A stretch of DNA of 64,000 nt from Eriocheir sinensis (taxonomy: Eukaryota; Arthropoda; Malacostraca; Decapoda; Varunidae): assembly GCF_024679095.1 (NCBI RefSeq), contig NW_026111624.1, forward strand, positions 283,501-347,500. The letters run 5' to 3'. Shown piece after piece: positions 16,857 to 28,810 of the stretch. The notes beneath the pieces were generated by a model. It was not told where the DNA came from. It saw nothing but the letters and a program-made list of their open reading frames with translations, and searched no databases. Both the position numbers and the translations under genes were made by a program. The stretch's first letter is position 1. Every line of letters starts with the position of its first letter.

Positions 16857-17090
16857 GCATGAGGGCGTGGGTGCGGGGTTGGCATGGGCGTAATACTTGT
16901 TGCAAACATTCGGCCAGGGATGAGGGAGTGGGTTGTGTGGGTTGGTGTTGGTGGCATGAGGGCGTGGGTGCGGGGTTGGCATGGGCGTAATACTGGTAGC
17001 AAACATTCGGCCAGGGATGAGGGAGTGGGTTGTGTGGGTTGGTGTGGGTGGCAGGAGGAGCATGAGGGCGTGGGCGTGGGATGGGCGCAC
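16857..17090. repeat. G-rich tandem repeat, 2.3 units of 97-106 bp
   Basis: GCATGAGGGCGTGGG recurs at 16857, 16954 and 17060, each followed by similar GTGGG-rich sequence; the third unit has about 9 extra bp. It lies 200 bp upstream of the gene at 17282 and may be part of its 5' region. Confidence 0.9.
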
Positions 17091-17281
17091 TACTTCCAGC
17101 AACATTTCGTCACCTGCATTACGTCCCATCGCCCCAGCGTTACACTCTCAGCCTTTTCTTTGAGCGTCCGCGCCAGTGGTCGGTGTAGCCAAGGCGGCAC
17201 ACGACGAGGAGAAGCCATCCCAGAAGAGGACAACGTTGATGACCTGCACGTTCCTGCTAAAGATTGTTCATTTACATTAAA

Positions 17282-18901
17282 ATGACTCAGCAAAAACAAG
17301 TGAAGAAGTCTTGGTGCTGCGGGTGCTTCGGCTGGCTCTTCGCCAGGCGGAAGCGCCGCAGCCCCTCCGAGGAACCTGACGACATCGTCGAGGAAACCGA
17401 AAACGCGGGTGCCCAGGCCGATGCAGGGCAACAGGCCCTGGTCTGCCTGAAGAAGGCTGCTCAGCCTCTCGCAGTGGTGGAGGAGGAGATAACCTCCGAC
17501 ACCTTGCTGGATGCTGATGGGGTGGTGGGGAAGGGCGAAAAGGAGGCCACTGGCAGGGGGCGTCAGACTCTCATCATCACAATCCACTTGGTGAAGAGAG
17601 AGAAGGTCCAGAAGCCAGTGGATGATACAACAGTCGCACAAAAAGACTGCACGCAATTGGAGAGCCATGGCAAGAGGGTTCACACTCTCGTAATTACTCT
17701 GCACATGGTCAAGAGAGAGAAAATAAAGGAGGTATACGGTGAGCTCCCCTTAAAGCACCGAGGCACGGCTGGGGACGCTCCTTCCAGCAGGAGCAAGGCC
17801 GTTACCGGCCCACCGGAAAAGATGCCCCTTATCAGCAGCTTCAAACAGCGGGACGCATCTCAAACACCGGTCAAGAAAATGATCAGGTTCAACTTCCAAA
17901 ACCTGAACACTTTCGTCAAAATTCGTGAGCTGTACTGTGCCTACGACTACTTCAAATATGGCTTCCCTCTCTCCAGCATTCGTCCTGAGCTGAAAAGCTT
18001 AAAGGAGAGAGCAGTGGAGCCACAGGAAGAGCCAGCAAAGGAAGCAGTAAACAAACTGCCAGAGGCTAAGAAAACAGTTACAGAGGAAGCAACAGATTCA
18101 GCCAACAAAATCAATGAGCCACAACATCTCACAGGGATCCTCAAGAAAGGAAAGACGGCCAGCACCGCTCATAAATGTGTGCGCTTTAACTTCCAGAACC
18201 TGAACACTTTCGTCAAGGATCGTGAACTGTATTGTGGTTACGACTACTTCAGGTATGGCTTCCCTCTCTACAGCATTCGTCCTGAGCTGGACAGGCGAAA
18301 GGAGAGAACAGTGAAGCCACAGAAAGGGTCAGCAAAGGACGCGGTAAAGAAACACAACACACGACACCAGCAAACAGTTGGAGCAGCTCGCTGTGCACAA
18401 ATGAATACCACTACTGAAGGGAAGTCTCCTAAAGGTATCCTGAAGAAAGAAAAGATGCCACGGTCCACCTGTCCAGGACATGTGCGCTTCAACCTTGGTA
18501 ACCTCCGCGCCCCCGTTAAGGAACGTGAGGTGTACCGTGGCCACGACACCTTCAGATACGCCGCGCCGCTCCAAGTCACTCAGCCTCCCAACTTTACCTC
18601 GAGGCCTCACCAGCAGCCCGTTAGATCCGCCTCTAACTCGCTGCGTGGCGCACCTCGGCACCTCGAGAGGCCGGCACAGTGGAGCAACGACTCCTTCCAG
18701 CAAAACAGTGGCTGGTATGCTGCACACAACTACACCAACAGCCGCCACTCACAGCACCGCCAGCACAACGCCAGCAGCCACGTCCCGCCAAGATATGAAA
18801 CAAGGCATTTCTACGAGGGACAGACACATCGAGGCACCAACTCCCGCAGCAGAAGTCGCGCCAAGAGAGGCGCAAAGCCGAGTGGTGGCGAGTTTCTGTG
18901 A
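17282..18901 (+). CDS. Intronless 539-aa protein with three repeats and SILK/RVxF-like motifs
   Basis: I do not recognise the gene by name. The frame is open further upstream, but the first in-frame ATG is at 17282. Visible: a CCGC cluster at residues 12-15 followed by a basic stretch ARRKRR (a possible membrane or palmitoylation signal); a twofold motif TLIITIHLVKREK / TLVITLHMVKREK at about 94-112 and 133-151; and three repeats beginning MIRFNFQNLNTFVK (about 200), VRFNFQNLNTFVK (about 300) and VRFNLGNLRAPVK (about 401), each continuing with REx-Y-x(3)-D-x-F-x-Y. Repeats 2 and 3 are preceded by GILKK at 285 and 385. [GS]IL[KR] followed by [KR]x[VI]xF is the known order of PP1-docking motifs, though repeat 3 has His rather than Lys. 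The C-terminus is His/Ser/Arg-rich. Codon use is GC-rich, unlike the surrounding elements. A host, possibly lineage-restricted, gene is likely; PP1 binding is inference. Confidence 0.75.
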   Translation: MTQQKQVKKSWCCGCFGWLFARRKRRSPSEEPDDIVEETENAGAQADAGQQALVCLKKAAQPLAVVEEEITSDTLLDADGVVGKGEKEATGRGRQTLIITIHLVKREKVQKPVDDTTVAQKDCTQLESHGKRVHTLVITLHMVKREKIKEVYGELPLKHRGTAGDAPSSRSKAVTGPPEKMPLISSFKQRDASQTPVKKMIRFNFQNLNTFVKIRELYCAYDYFKYGFPLSSIRPELKSLKERAVEPQEEPAKEAVNKLPEAKKTVTEEATDSANKINEPQHLTGILKKGKTASTAHKCVRFNFQNLNTFVKDRELYCGYDYFRYGFPLYSIRPELDRRKERTVKPQKGSAKDAVKKHNTRHQQTVGAARCAQMNTTTEGKSPKGILKKEKMPRSTCPGHVRFNLGNLRAPVKEREVYRGHDTFRYAAPLQVTQPPNFTSRPHQQPVRSASNSLRGAPRHLERPAQWSNDSFQQNSGWYAAHNYTNSRHSQHRQHNASSHVPPRYETRHFYEGQTHRGTNSRSRSRAKRGAKPSGGEFL

Positions 18902-19977
<1,076 letters not shown>

Positions 19978-19989
19978 CAGATGGCAGTA

Positions 19990-20026
19990 AGAATCAGAAT
20001 CAGAATCAGAATCAGAATGCTTTATT
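19990..20026 (-). repeat. 3'-terminal (TGATTC)n array and AATAAA of LINE F
   Basis: On the element strand the 3' end reads AATAAAGCATTCTGATTC and continues as about four TGATTC hexamers. Short 3'-terminal tandem repeats are a known hallmark of CR1 and L2 elements and serve as recognition sites for the RT. Confidence 0.85.
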
Positions 20027-20226
20027 CCATTAAAGTACAATGTACAATGGCTTTTCTCTTAATTACTAAATACTTTACATGTAGTACAGATATCATATAT
20101 AAGACTTTCTTTAACTAATCTTTTATCTTAATTACTAAATATTTACATGGGATATCATATATAGGAACTTGCTAGATATAATACATATGTACGAGATAAG
20201 TGTATATTATGTCCTTCACGCGTTCT

Positions 20227-23114
20227 TTAGCAAAAGCCTCCTTGAAGAGCGTGAATAGTTAGGGCTTTCTTGAAGCTCGTGAGTGACGGGAGTTCTTTTA
20301 TATTAGGGGGGAGCTTGTTCCATGCTCTTGGTCCACTTACTAATAGTGACCGCGCACCATTGTCTGTTCTCACTCTTGGGATAAATAGGTCTCCGTTTTG
20401 TCTCGTTACAAGCTCGTTAATTTGTGTTACATATGGTAAGTTTAGTAGCCACTCAGGATAATATTTATGGGTCACTTTATACACCATTATGCACTGATCG
20501 AATTTCACTTTTTCTTTCATCTTTATCCACTTTAGTTCTTGTAACACAGGAGTAGCACGGTCGCGTCTTTTGTAGCCCCCAGCAGCAACTTTGGCAGCGA
20601 AGGTTTGCAGTTTTTGCACTCGCTGCATGAGGGTCTCATTGGTGTTGCCCCATATTTTTAGTCCGTAATTGATTAGACTTAACACTAGTGTCTTGATAAC
20701 AATCACTCTGGTGTCCTTATCAAATATGTCCTTAATTCTGTTTGTGAACATTATAACCCCTATTACTTTTTTGGTGAGTTGATGTATGTGTGTGTCGAAC
20801 GTCATGTACTTGTCAAAGTAAACACCCAATATTTTAACATGTTTGCTTATTGGTATATCACTTCCGTCAAAGTTGATGGTCATATCATCTGGTAAGCTCG
20901 ATAACAGTTGCCGTGTGCCGATAAATATAAATTGGGTTTTGTTAGAATTCAACATAAGGCCACTTTTTAGGAAGTAAGTCTTGGCATTCGACAGTGTTAC
21001 TTTAGCTCTGGTTATTAGCTGGTCTATGTTATTAATGTTGTCACTGTGGATAAACTGTGTGTCATCTGCGTACTGAACCAGTATACAGTCGCTGATGTGA
21101 TCCGAGATATCATTAACAGAAATAGTAAAAAGAATAGGGCCAAGGATAGAGCCTTGTGGGACTCCATGTGTTATTAAGGATTTGGGTGATATGTGATTGT
21201 TTAGCCGGACTGATTGAGTTCTGTTTGATAGGTAGTCTTGGATCCAGAAAGGGTCTATACGTAGTTTAAGGCATCGCTGCAGTAAAATGTCGTGGTTAAC
21301 ACTGTCGAATGCCTTCGATAAGTCACATAAAGTTATCAGAGTAATTCTCTTGTTATCTAGGTTACTATATACATTATTGGATATTACTGTGAGAGCAGTT
21401 TCAGTAGATAACCTCGGCCTGAATCCGTGTTGAGAGTTAGAAAGTAAAGCATTCCCTTCTAGGTGGTCAGAAAGTTGCTTAGCTACAATTTTTTCTAAGA
21501 CCTTTGATATTACAGGGAGGAGAGATATAGGTCTGTAATTGGAGTTGATATTACTATCCCCTCCTTTAAAAATCGGGACAACAATGGCATGTTTCCATGG
21601 GGTGGGAAATTTACCTGTAGCTATTGAGGTGTTGAATATGCATGTTAGGTAGAAGGCTGTAACAAAAGGCTGTCTTTTATGAAATTTAAAGAAATGCCAT
21701 CGCTACCTACAGCTTTGGTCTCCTTTAGTTTGGATATCGTTAGAATTACAGTCTCAACATCAACTGGTTTAGGTCTGAAGAAGTTATTTGTGTCTAAGTT
21801 ATCAGTAGTGTCATGAGTTACTCGTACGTTGTCTGAGTTAGTATTATTGTTAGTAGAGTCATTTTTGCATCTCTCAAAAGTTTCTCTTCCTACGTTAGCA
21901 AAGTAGTTGTTAAAATCCTCCGCCTTGTCATTAATATCTTCGTTAGTGATGATGTTGTTATTAGGTTTATTGTTAGGCACTATACCTCTAATATTACTCC
22001 ACATTTGTGACGAGTTGCCTTTACTTTGGCGGAATTTATCATGATAGTATGTCTTTTTTGCCTTGTGGAGCTTATCCTTAACGCGTTTCTTTTCTTCTTT
22101 ATATTTGTTGTAAAGTTGTGTGTTGTGTCGATCTAATTTTAGCTGGCCTTGTAAGCTATCCCTGTACCTCATGTTATCTCTTACTTCTTTGTCAATCCAG
22201 GGAGCAGGTGGTCTATTTATATATTTAGTCGTCATTGGGGCAACTTGATCTAGGCAAGAATTGAATATTGTGTTAAGTATATTCACCTGTTCGTCAATGT
22301 CATCAGTTAACGTGATACTATTTAAGCAGTCTGAGCTGGTTAGCAATGCTTCACAAAAGTTATCTTTATTGTATGTGGCCATGCTTCTGAAAGTTTTCTT
22401 TATTTTTGTCCGTTTGGGTTTGCTGATGTCGATTTTTGAGATAATCATGTCGTGATCTGCGATAGTACTGGGAAGGCAATCAGAGGTAACAATACTTTCT
22501 TTTTTGTTTGTGATTAGGACATCAAGTAGTGTGGCAGACTGGGGGGTGACACGTGTTGGTTTACTTATTACTTGGAATAAACCGCAAGCTTCAATTATTT
22601 TCTGCAGGTTGCTGTTGTTAACTAGAAGGTTATCGTTAAGATCGCCGAACACATACATGGGTTTCTTTCTTAGGTTAACGTGCTTGAAGACTTCCATTAG
22701 ATAATCATATGAGGTAGCGGGGGCCTTGGGATGTCTGTATAAGCATCCTACAATGATTGATGGTAGTTTTCTGCTTTGAACTGTGATCCATATGTTTTCG
22801 ATTCCAGTACAGGGTTCAACATCTGGTGTAATGATCTTGGAGCTTAGATTATCCTTAACATAAAGACACACTCCACCTCCGCGGCCCTTATCGTGTCGAA
22901 ATAAATTGTAACCTGGTATTATTATTAGTGAGTCAGGTGTTTGTTGATGAAGCCAAGTCTCACTAACACAGAGAATGTCAATATCACGGTCATATAATAG
23001 TAATTTTATTTCCTCGAAGCTAGATAGAAGAGACTGGGCATTGATGTGTTCTATGGAGAGACCGTCCTTAGCTTTACTATAATGTTCAACGGCAACGTCT
23101 TCTTCGCCAATGAC
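20227..23114 (-). pseudogene. LINE F ORF2: APE endonuclease plus reverse transcriptase (one frameshift)
   Basis: The endonuclease begins with IEHINAQSLL and continues through CVSETWL, GRGGGVCLYV, GDLNDNLL and IADHDMI, the usual APE order. The RT has SNYRPISLLP, SQHGFRP, LSKAFDSVNHDI, HGVPQGSILGP and the catalytic box VQYADDTQF; the C-terminus ends near 20227. The only lesion seen is a one-base loss at about 21662, just after NFIKDSL, judged by alignment with LINE G. No in-frame ATG exists between the UAG that ends ORF1 (23115-23117) and the endonuclease core; the two ORFs share one frame. Expected role: nicking of target DNA and target-primed reverse transcription. Certain as a LINE; the clade (CR1/L2 group within the Jockey superfamily) is likely. 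Confidence 0.9.
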
Positions 23115-25184
23115 CTATCCTCTGTAGAAGTTACATAGTCTATTTTTGTGGCCTAATTGGTAACATGTTGTGCACCGTATTTTATGGTCAAACCTGCATG
23201 TGTTTTGCGTGTGGTTTGTTTCCCCACAGTTGTAGCACGCTCCTCTTCTGCGTGGCCATGGTTGCGGTGGTGGTGATGGTGTGGAGCTCTGGGTGTGGGG
23301 GTGGGGGTGGCTTCTAGTCCATCCATGGGAGAGATGCTGTTGAGAGTTGTCATATCGGAGGTGGGAGGTCGGGTAGTGAGGGTTAGTGCCCCTCCTATCG
23401 TCAGGTGTGGGACCAGTTGTTGTCAGGTTACTGTCCCGCCTTCCGAGGCCCCCATGAGAGTAGGGGTGGGGGTGGCGCGGAGGATTAAGGTCATTGTTCC
23501 GCCTTCCGTGGTTCCCAGCAGGGTGAGGATGGGGGTGGCGAGAAGGATTAGAGTGGTGGGCCTGGGCGGATGGGGGTGCGTAGGTGCGCCGCCCCGCCCT
23601 TCTCCATCCGTCGCTGTCCACCTGGCGTGCTGGTGAGGTGGGGGTGGGGGGGTGGCCAGGCGTCCTCTGTGTTTGCTTGTTAGGATGTTTGTGGAGGTAG
23701 TGTGACTGGAGATGTTTTTTGAGATTTTCCTTGTTCATGTGTCCCTGGAGAGGCGTACACTGGCCAGCCATGGCACGAAGTAGTCTTGTGGCCCCTAGTC
23801 TGATAAGCAAGGATCCTTGGTGCTGGCCATAAGCGTAGTAGCAATCCTCATCAATGTTACCATCCCCCAGCCTGAATAGCGGGTCAGGGTTTATAATGGG
23901 TATTTCATTTTCATTACCCCATTTTTGTAGGTGTTCATTGAAGTCATTTATTTTGGCCTGCAATGTATCACTCTGCAGGCTTGGCACTAGCTGACTGACA
24001 TAGATGTCCATGTTTTCGTTTTTCGTTTTTAGCTCACTGATCAAGGCTCCGAGGTTATCCAGGGCTACTGTGTACTCGGATCTTTCCAGAATGTCAAAAA
24101 GGCCAGCGTAGATTATGCAAGTGGCGGGAGACCAGGAGAGTTTTTCTTTCACCCAGCAGCTCATGAGATCATAGTTTGCCTCCCCTAATGTTCTCACACT
24201 CCAGCTGTCTGATAAATCGGATACCTGGATGTTGCTGAGATTGACGTCACCAAGAATTAGATGTTTTTTCACTGGAGAGTCATGATTAGGCTGTGTTGTC
24301 TGGTGCACATCACTTGTATTACCACTTGCCTGTGTGTTTTCACTCGCTTTTTCCTCCAGATCACTGATACGGTGGCTTAGGCTAGTTAGGCTCACCGTAT
24401 TTCTGACCTCAGTATTAACGTCACTATGACCTCCTCTACTTATGATCCTTTCAAGTTTAGTTAGGCGTTCATCTAAATGATGGAAACAGGTGTTCATTTT
24501 CTTTATTTCCTCGTATGAGTGTTCGATTTCGTTGTTCATACTTTGCAGCATTCCGTACAGTTTATGTATTTCACACTCCAGTTTCTTGTGATTCACTGTA
24601 GGTTCTTGAGGGTCATTACTTGAGTTTGAGTTACTGCCGTGTGAGAGAACATTGTCACGATCACTGCCCTGAGATGCTACACTTTCACTTTCGCTGTTGA
24701 GAGATGCAGGACTTTTGTCACGATCACTGCCCTGAGATGCTGCACAGATGGATTCACTACGGGGGTACACAGCACGTTCACTTTCACTTTCGCTGTTGAG
24801 AGATGCAGGACTTTTGTCACGATCACTGCTCTGAGATGCTGCACAGATGGATTCACTACGGGGGTACACAGCACGTTCACTTTCACTTTCGCTGTTGAGA
24901 GATGCTGGACTTCCGCGTTCACAAGAATGATTGTTAACACTACAGCGTTTGTTGGTTGTCGATGTGCTGCACGGTGAAGGAGCTCCGTCGCTGTGGTTTG
25001 CCATTATCATTTCCACGAGCTGATCTTTGTTGGCCCACACATTTGTTAGTCCTATATTGCGGCAGTGTTTCTGCAGTTGCACTTTGGTGAGGTTGTGAAG
25101 GTATTCTGTGGTAGGATTTGCCATGGAAGGTTCATTCTTGTTTTCCACACGTGTTGTCTCGAGTGCAGAGGTAGACGAATCCAT
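23115..25184 (-). CDS. LINE F ORF1: SAP-like, SGNH-like and zinc-knuckle protein
   Basis: 689 aa from an ATG at 25184. Near the N-terminus a SAP-like helix pair (LTKVQLQKHCRNIGL) suggests DNA binding. Next come 2.5 copies of a 33-residue Ser/Glu-rich repeat (SPASLNSESESERAVYPRSE), then a coiled-coil stretch around NEIEHSYEEIKKMN. The middle (HLILGDVNLSNI ... YAGLFDIL) has the layout of the SGNH hydrolase-like domain found in CR1/L2 ORF1, but the catalytic Ser and Asn appear to be lost (GDVN for GDSN; GLFD for GTND). A Pro/His/Arg-rich linker leads to two CCHC knuckles (CYNCGETNHTQNTC and CTTCYQLGHKNRLC) immediately before the stop. Expected role: RNA binding and RNP formation. The frame is intact, so the copy is fairly young. 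Confidence 0.87.
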   Translation of the reverse strand: MDSSTSALETTRVENKNEPSMANPTTEYLHNLTKVQLQKHCRNIGLTNVWANKDQLVEMIMANHSDGAPSPCSTSTTNKRCSVNNHSCERGSPASLNSESESERAVYPRSESICAASQSSDRDKSPASLNSESESERAVYPRSESICAASQGSDRDKSPASLNSESESVASQGSDRDNVLSHGSNSNSSNDPQEPTVNHKKLECEIHKLYGMLQSMNNEIEHSYEEIKKMNTCFHHLDERLTKLERIISRGGHSDVNTEVRNTVSLTSLSHRISDLEEKASENTQASGNTSDVHQTTQPNHDSPVKKHLILGDVNLSNIQVSDLSDSWSVRTLGEANYDLMSCWVKEKLSWSPATCIIYAGLFDILERSEYTVALDNLGALISELKTKNENMDIYVSQLVPSLQSDTLQAKINDFNEHLQKWGNENEIPIINPDPLFRLGDGNIDEDCYYAYGQHQGSLLIRLGATRLLRAMAGQCTPLQGHMNKENLKKHLQSHYLHKHPNKQTQRTPGHPPTPTSPARQVDSDGWRRAGRRTYAPPSAQAHHSNPSRHPHPHPAGNHGRRNNDLNPPRHPHPYSHGGLGRRDSNLTTTGPTPDDRRGTNPHYPTSHLRYDNSQQHLSHGWTRSHPHPHTQSSTPSPPPQPWPRRRGACYNCGETNHTQNTCRFDHKIRCTTCYQLGHKNRLCNFYRG

Positions 25185-25366
25185 GTTGCTTGCTGATGAT
25201 GGTATTAGAGATGATGGTATTGCAGTATGCGTCTTTATTAAACACTGACACGTATGTAGTCGCGTTGCTCTAGTGTGTTATCCCTGAGTAGTGAGGTTTG
25301 AGGGATTTGGAGCACATGTCCCGCGGCTAGCGCGGCGCGGAGCGACCACTACCTCTCCCTACGGCG

Positions 25367-25368
<2 letters not shown>

Positions 25369-25404
<36 letters not shown>

Positions 25405-25600
25405 CAAAGAGATAATCAGAAAATGGAGGAGGAGGAGGAGGCGACAGAGGAGGAGGAATAGACAGAGGAGGAGGAGGAGGAGGAGACAGAGGAGGAGAAG
25501 GAGGAGGAGACAGAGGAGGAGGAGGAGATGGAAGCAGAAACATGGAAACATGGACTAGCAGGCAGCAGAAAGCCTGTTGGCTCTTTACTAGGCTGCCTGC
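25369..25600. repeat. (GA)n then (GGA)n-rich DNA
   Basis: (GA)n at about 25369-25399, directly at the 5' side of LINE F ((TC)n on its strand), then GGAGGA/GACAGA repeats to about 25535. Confidence 0.93.
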
Positions 25601-25685
25601 GTTCAGTGATTCAATCAATCCGTTTGCCATAGGAGTGGCTTGCAGGGAAGGATTAAAGCACTTGTGTATCTACTCTTGGGAACGT

Positions 25686-26594
25686 TCAGTTCACTCCCGA
25701 TGCAGCAAAGTGGCGATCAATGCGTTTCTTGAAGGAGTTGATGGTCTCTGCGCTAACCACTTCTGCAGGAAGGCTGTTCCAGTGGCGAGCAACTCTATTC
25801 GAGAAATAACTCCTGCCGATGTCGGTATTGAATTGTTTTTCCGTTGTTTCTTGTTCTCAGGTTAGTTTGTAGCGTGAAGAGTTTGGAGTGATCAACGTTG
25901 CTGAGCTTGTTCAGGTACTTAAAGACTTGTATCATGTCTCCCCGCAGGCGTCTCTTTTCCAACATGAAGAGGTTGAGTCGCTCGAGTCGCTCTTCATAGG
26001 GCTTCGTCCTCAGTGATGGTATCATCTTCGTGGCGCGGCGCTGTACTCTCTCAAGTAGTTCAATGTCTTTCCAGTAATTAGGAGACCAGAATTGTACGGC
26101 GTATTCCAGATGGGGCCTTACCAGCGACTTATACAAGGATAACATAACTCCCGGCGTCTTGTGTTCGAAGTTCCTCGATATGAACCCAAGCACTGAATTA
26201 GATTTCTTACAGGCGGACTTGCAGTGTTTTGTTTGTTTCAAGTCACTGCTGATGGTGACCCCGAGGTCTCTTTCTTCTTGCACTACATGTAATGGTTCGC
26301 CACCCATGTGGTATGTGTGGTAGCTGTTTCTGGATCCGATATGCATTACTTTACATTTGGTAGTGTTGAAGGACATCTGCCATTTTTCTGACCACCGAGT
26401 GATCTGGTCCAGGTCTCTCTGGATAATTTCGCAGTCTGCCGTCGTGAGGGCCTTCCCACCCACCTTTGTGTCGTCGGCAAATTTTGAAAGATTGGATTTT
26501 AATCCAAGTCCTAGGTCGTTGATATATATGATGAAGAGTATGGGTCCCAGCACTGACCCCTGTGGCACTCCACTTGTGACCGAGAGCAACTCGG
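25686..26594 (-). pseudogene. CR1-like LINE fragment K: RT C-terminal half
   Basis: Begins inside the RT at VTSGVPQGSVLGP and keeps the catalytic box FADDTKVGG, then ITRWSEKWQMSF, VRPHLEYAVQFWSP and RRATKMIPSLR. The main open part (25795-26589) ends early because of an extra A in an A run near 25835; in the other frame the protein continues through VARHWNSLP and FKKRIDRHF to a stop at 25686-25688. It is 5'-truncated at about 26594, where GGA-rich DNA begins. It is related to, but clearly distinct from, D and E. Confidence 0.9.
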
Positions 26595-27715
26595 GGAGGA
26601 GGAGGAGGATAAATCAGAGAAAGAAAGACAGGAAAACCCAAACCCTAAGGAAGGGCAAGGAAGGAAGGGTAAGGAAGGGAAGCGGAGGGTAGGGAAGGGT
26701 AGGGAAGGAAGGAAGGAAGGGAAGGAAGGTAGGAAGGGAAGGGAGGGGAGGGAAGGGAAAGTGAAGGGAAGGAAGGAAGGAAGGGAGGAAGAGAAGGGAA
26801 GGAAGGGTATGGAAGGGAAGGAAGGTAGGGAAGGGAAGAGGAAGGAATGTTTGGAAAGAAAAAGGGTGAGGAAGGGAGAGAAGGGTAGGGAGGGAAGGAA
26901 GGGGAGGGAAGGGAGGAAGGAAGGGAAGGGTAGGGAAGGGAAGGGAAGGAAGGGAAAGGAAGGGAAGGTAAGGAAGGGAAAGGAAGGGTATGGAGGGCAA
27001 GGGAGGGGTAGGGAAGGGAAGAGGAAGGAATGTTTGGAAAGAAAAGGGTGAGGAAGGGAAGAGAAGGGTAGGGAAGGAAAGGGAAGGGAAGGGAAGGGGA
27101 AGGGAAGGGAAGGGAAGGGAAGGGAAGTGTAGGGAAGGGAAGGGAAGGGTATGGAGGGGAAGGGAGGGGTAGGGAAGGGAAGAGGAAGGAATGTTTGGAA
27201 AGAAAAGGGTGAGGAAGGGAAGAGAAGGGTAGGGAAGGGAAGGGAAGGGTAAGGAAAGGAAGGGAAGGGAAGGGAAGGGAAGGGAAGGGAAGGGTATGGA
27301 GGGGAAGGGAGGGGTAGGGAAGGAAAGAGGAAGGAATGTTTGGAAAGAAACGGGTGAGGAAGGGAAGAGAAGGATAAGGAAGGGAAGGGAAGGGAAGGGA
27401 AGGGTAAGGAAGGGAAGGGAAGGGAATGGAAGGGTATGGAGGGAAAGGGAGGGGTAGGGAAGGGAAGAGGAAGGAATGTTTGGAAAGAAATGGGTGAGGA
27501 AGGGAAGAGAAGGATAAGGAAGGGAAGGGAAGGGAATTGAAGGAAGAGGAAGGAAGTCTAGTGAAGGGAAGAGGAGGGTAAGTTAGGGAAGGAAAGGGAA
27601 GGAAGAGGAAGGAGGGTAAGTTGGGGAAGGAAGGGAAGGAAGAGGAAGGAAGTTGGGAAGGGAAGAGAAGGGCAAAGGAGAGATGGGAAGGAAGGAAAAG
27701 GAAAAAAATACCCCT
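26595..27715. repeat. (GGGAA)n purine minisatellite with higher-order units
   Basis: GGGAAGGGAA-type DNA. A marker block GAATGTTTGGAAAGAAA recurs near 26846, 27028, 27189, 27336 and 27475, so the array has a higher-order unit shrinking from about 182 to 139 bp. The long minus-strand Pro/Leu/Ser frames are compositional. Confidence 0.93.
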
Positions 27716-28810
27716 GGAAATGTCGGGTTCTAATAAGTGTTTTTTCAGGTTCATGGTACAGATGAAGGGTCAGACTACCACCAGGGTCATAAGACTACCC
27801 CTTGAAATATCGGGTTCTAATGAGTATTTTTTCAGGTTCATGGTACAGATGAAGGGTCAGACTACCACCAGGGTCATAAGACTACCCCTTGAAATATCGG
27901 GTTCTAATGAGTGTTTTCTCAGGTTCATGGTGAAGGGTCAGACTACCATCAGGGTCATAAAACTACCCCTTGAAATATCGGGTTCTAATGAGTGTTTTTT
28001 TCAGGTTCTACGCACAAAAGAAGGGTCAGACTACCACCATGGTCATAAAACTACCCCTGTAAATGTCGTGTTCTAATGAGTGTTTTTCAGGTTCATGGTA
28101 CAGATGAAGGGTCAGACTACCACCAGGGTCATAAAACTACCCTTGAAATGTCGGGTTCTAATGAGTGTTTTTTCAGGTTCATGGTACAGATGAAGGGTCA
28201 GACTACCACCAGGGTCATAAAACTACCCCTGGAAATGTCGGGTTCTAATGAGTGTTTTTTCAGGTTCATGGTACAGATGAAGGGTCAGACTACCACCAGG
28301 GTCATAAAACTACCCCTGGAAATGTCGGGTTCTAATGAGTGTTTTTTTAGGTTCATGGTACAGATGAAGGATCAGACTAATACCAGGGTCATAAAACTAC
28401 CCCTTGAAATATCGGGTTCTAATGAGTGTTTTTTTAGGTTCATGGTACAGATGAAGGGTCAGACTACCACCAGGGTCATAAAACTACCCATGGAAATTTC
28501 GGGTTCTAATGAGTGTTTTTTTTCAGGTTAATGGTACAGATGAAGGATCAGACTAATACCAGGGTCATAAAACTACCCCTTGAAATATCGGGTTCTAATG
28601 AGTGTTTTTTCAGGTTCATGGTACAGATGAAGGGTCAGACTACCACCAGGGTCATAAAACTACCCCTGGAAATGTCGGGTTCTAATGAGTGTTTTTTTAG
28701 GTTCATGGTGCAGATGAAGGATCAGACTACCACCAGGGTCATAAAACTACCCCTGGAAATGTCGGGTTCTAATGTCATGGTGCAGATGAAGGATCAGACT
28801 ACCACCAGGG
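27716..28810. repeat. 87-bp tandem array, about 12.5 units
   Basis: Unit anchors: GGTTCATGGTACAGATGAAG at 27749, 27836 and onward, period mostly 87 bp. Each unit contains a T run and CAG followed by G, like a splice acceptor, and CAGACTACCACCAGGGTCAT. As 87 is 29 codons, one frame stays open over several units (GQTTTRVIKLPLE...) and is interrupted only where T runs change length. Some units are shortened (for example near 27925 and 28780). Confidence 0.95.

Noticed and set aside
26614..27754. 369-codon Pro/Leu/Ser-rich minus-strand frame
   Set aside because: Pure consequence of (GGGAA)n composition; also open on other frames.
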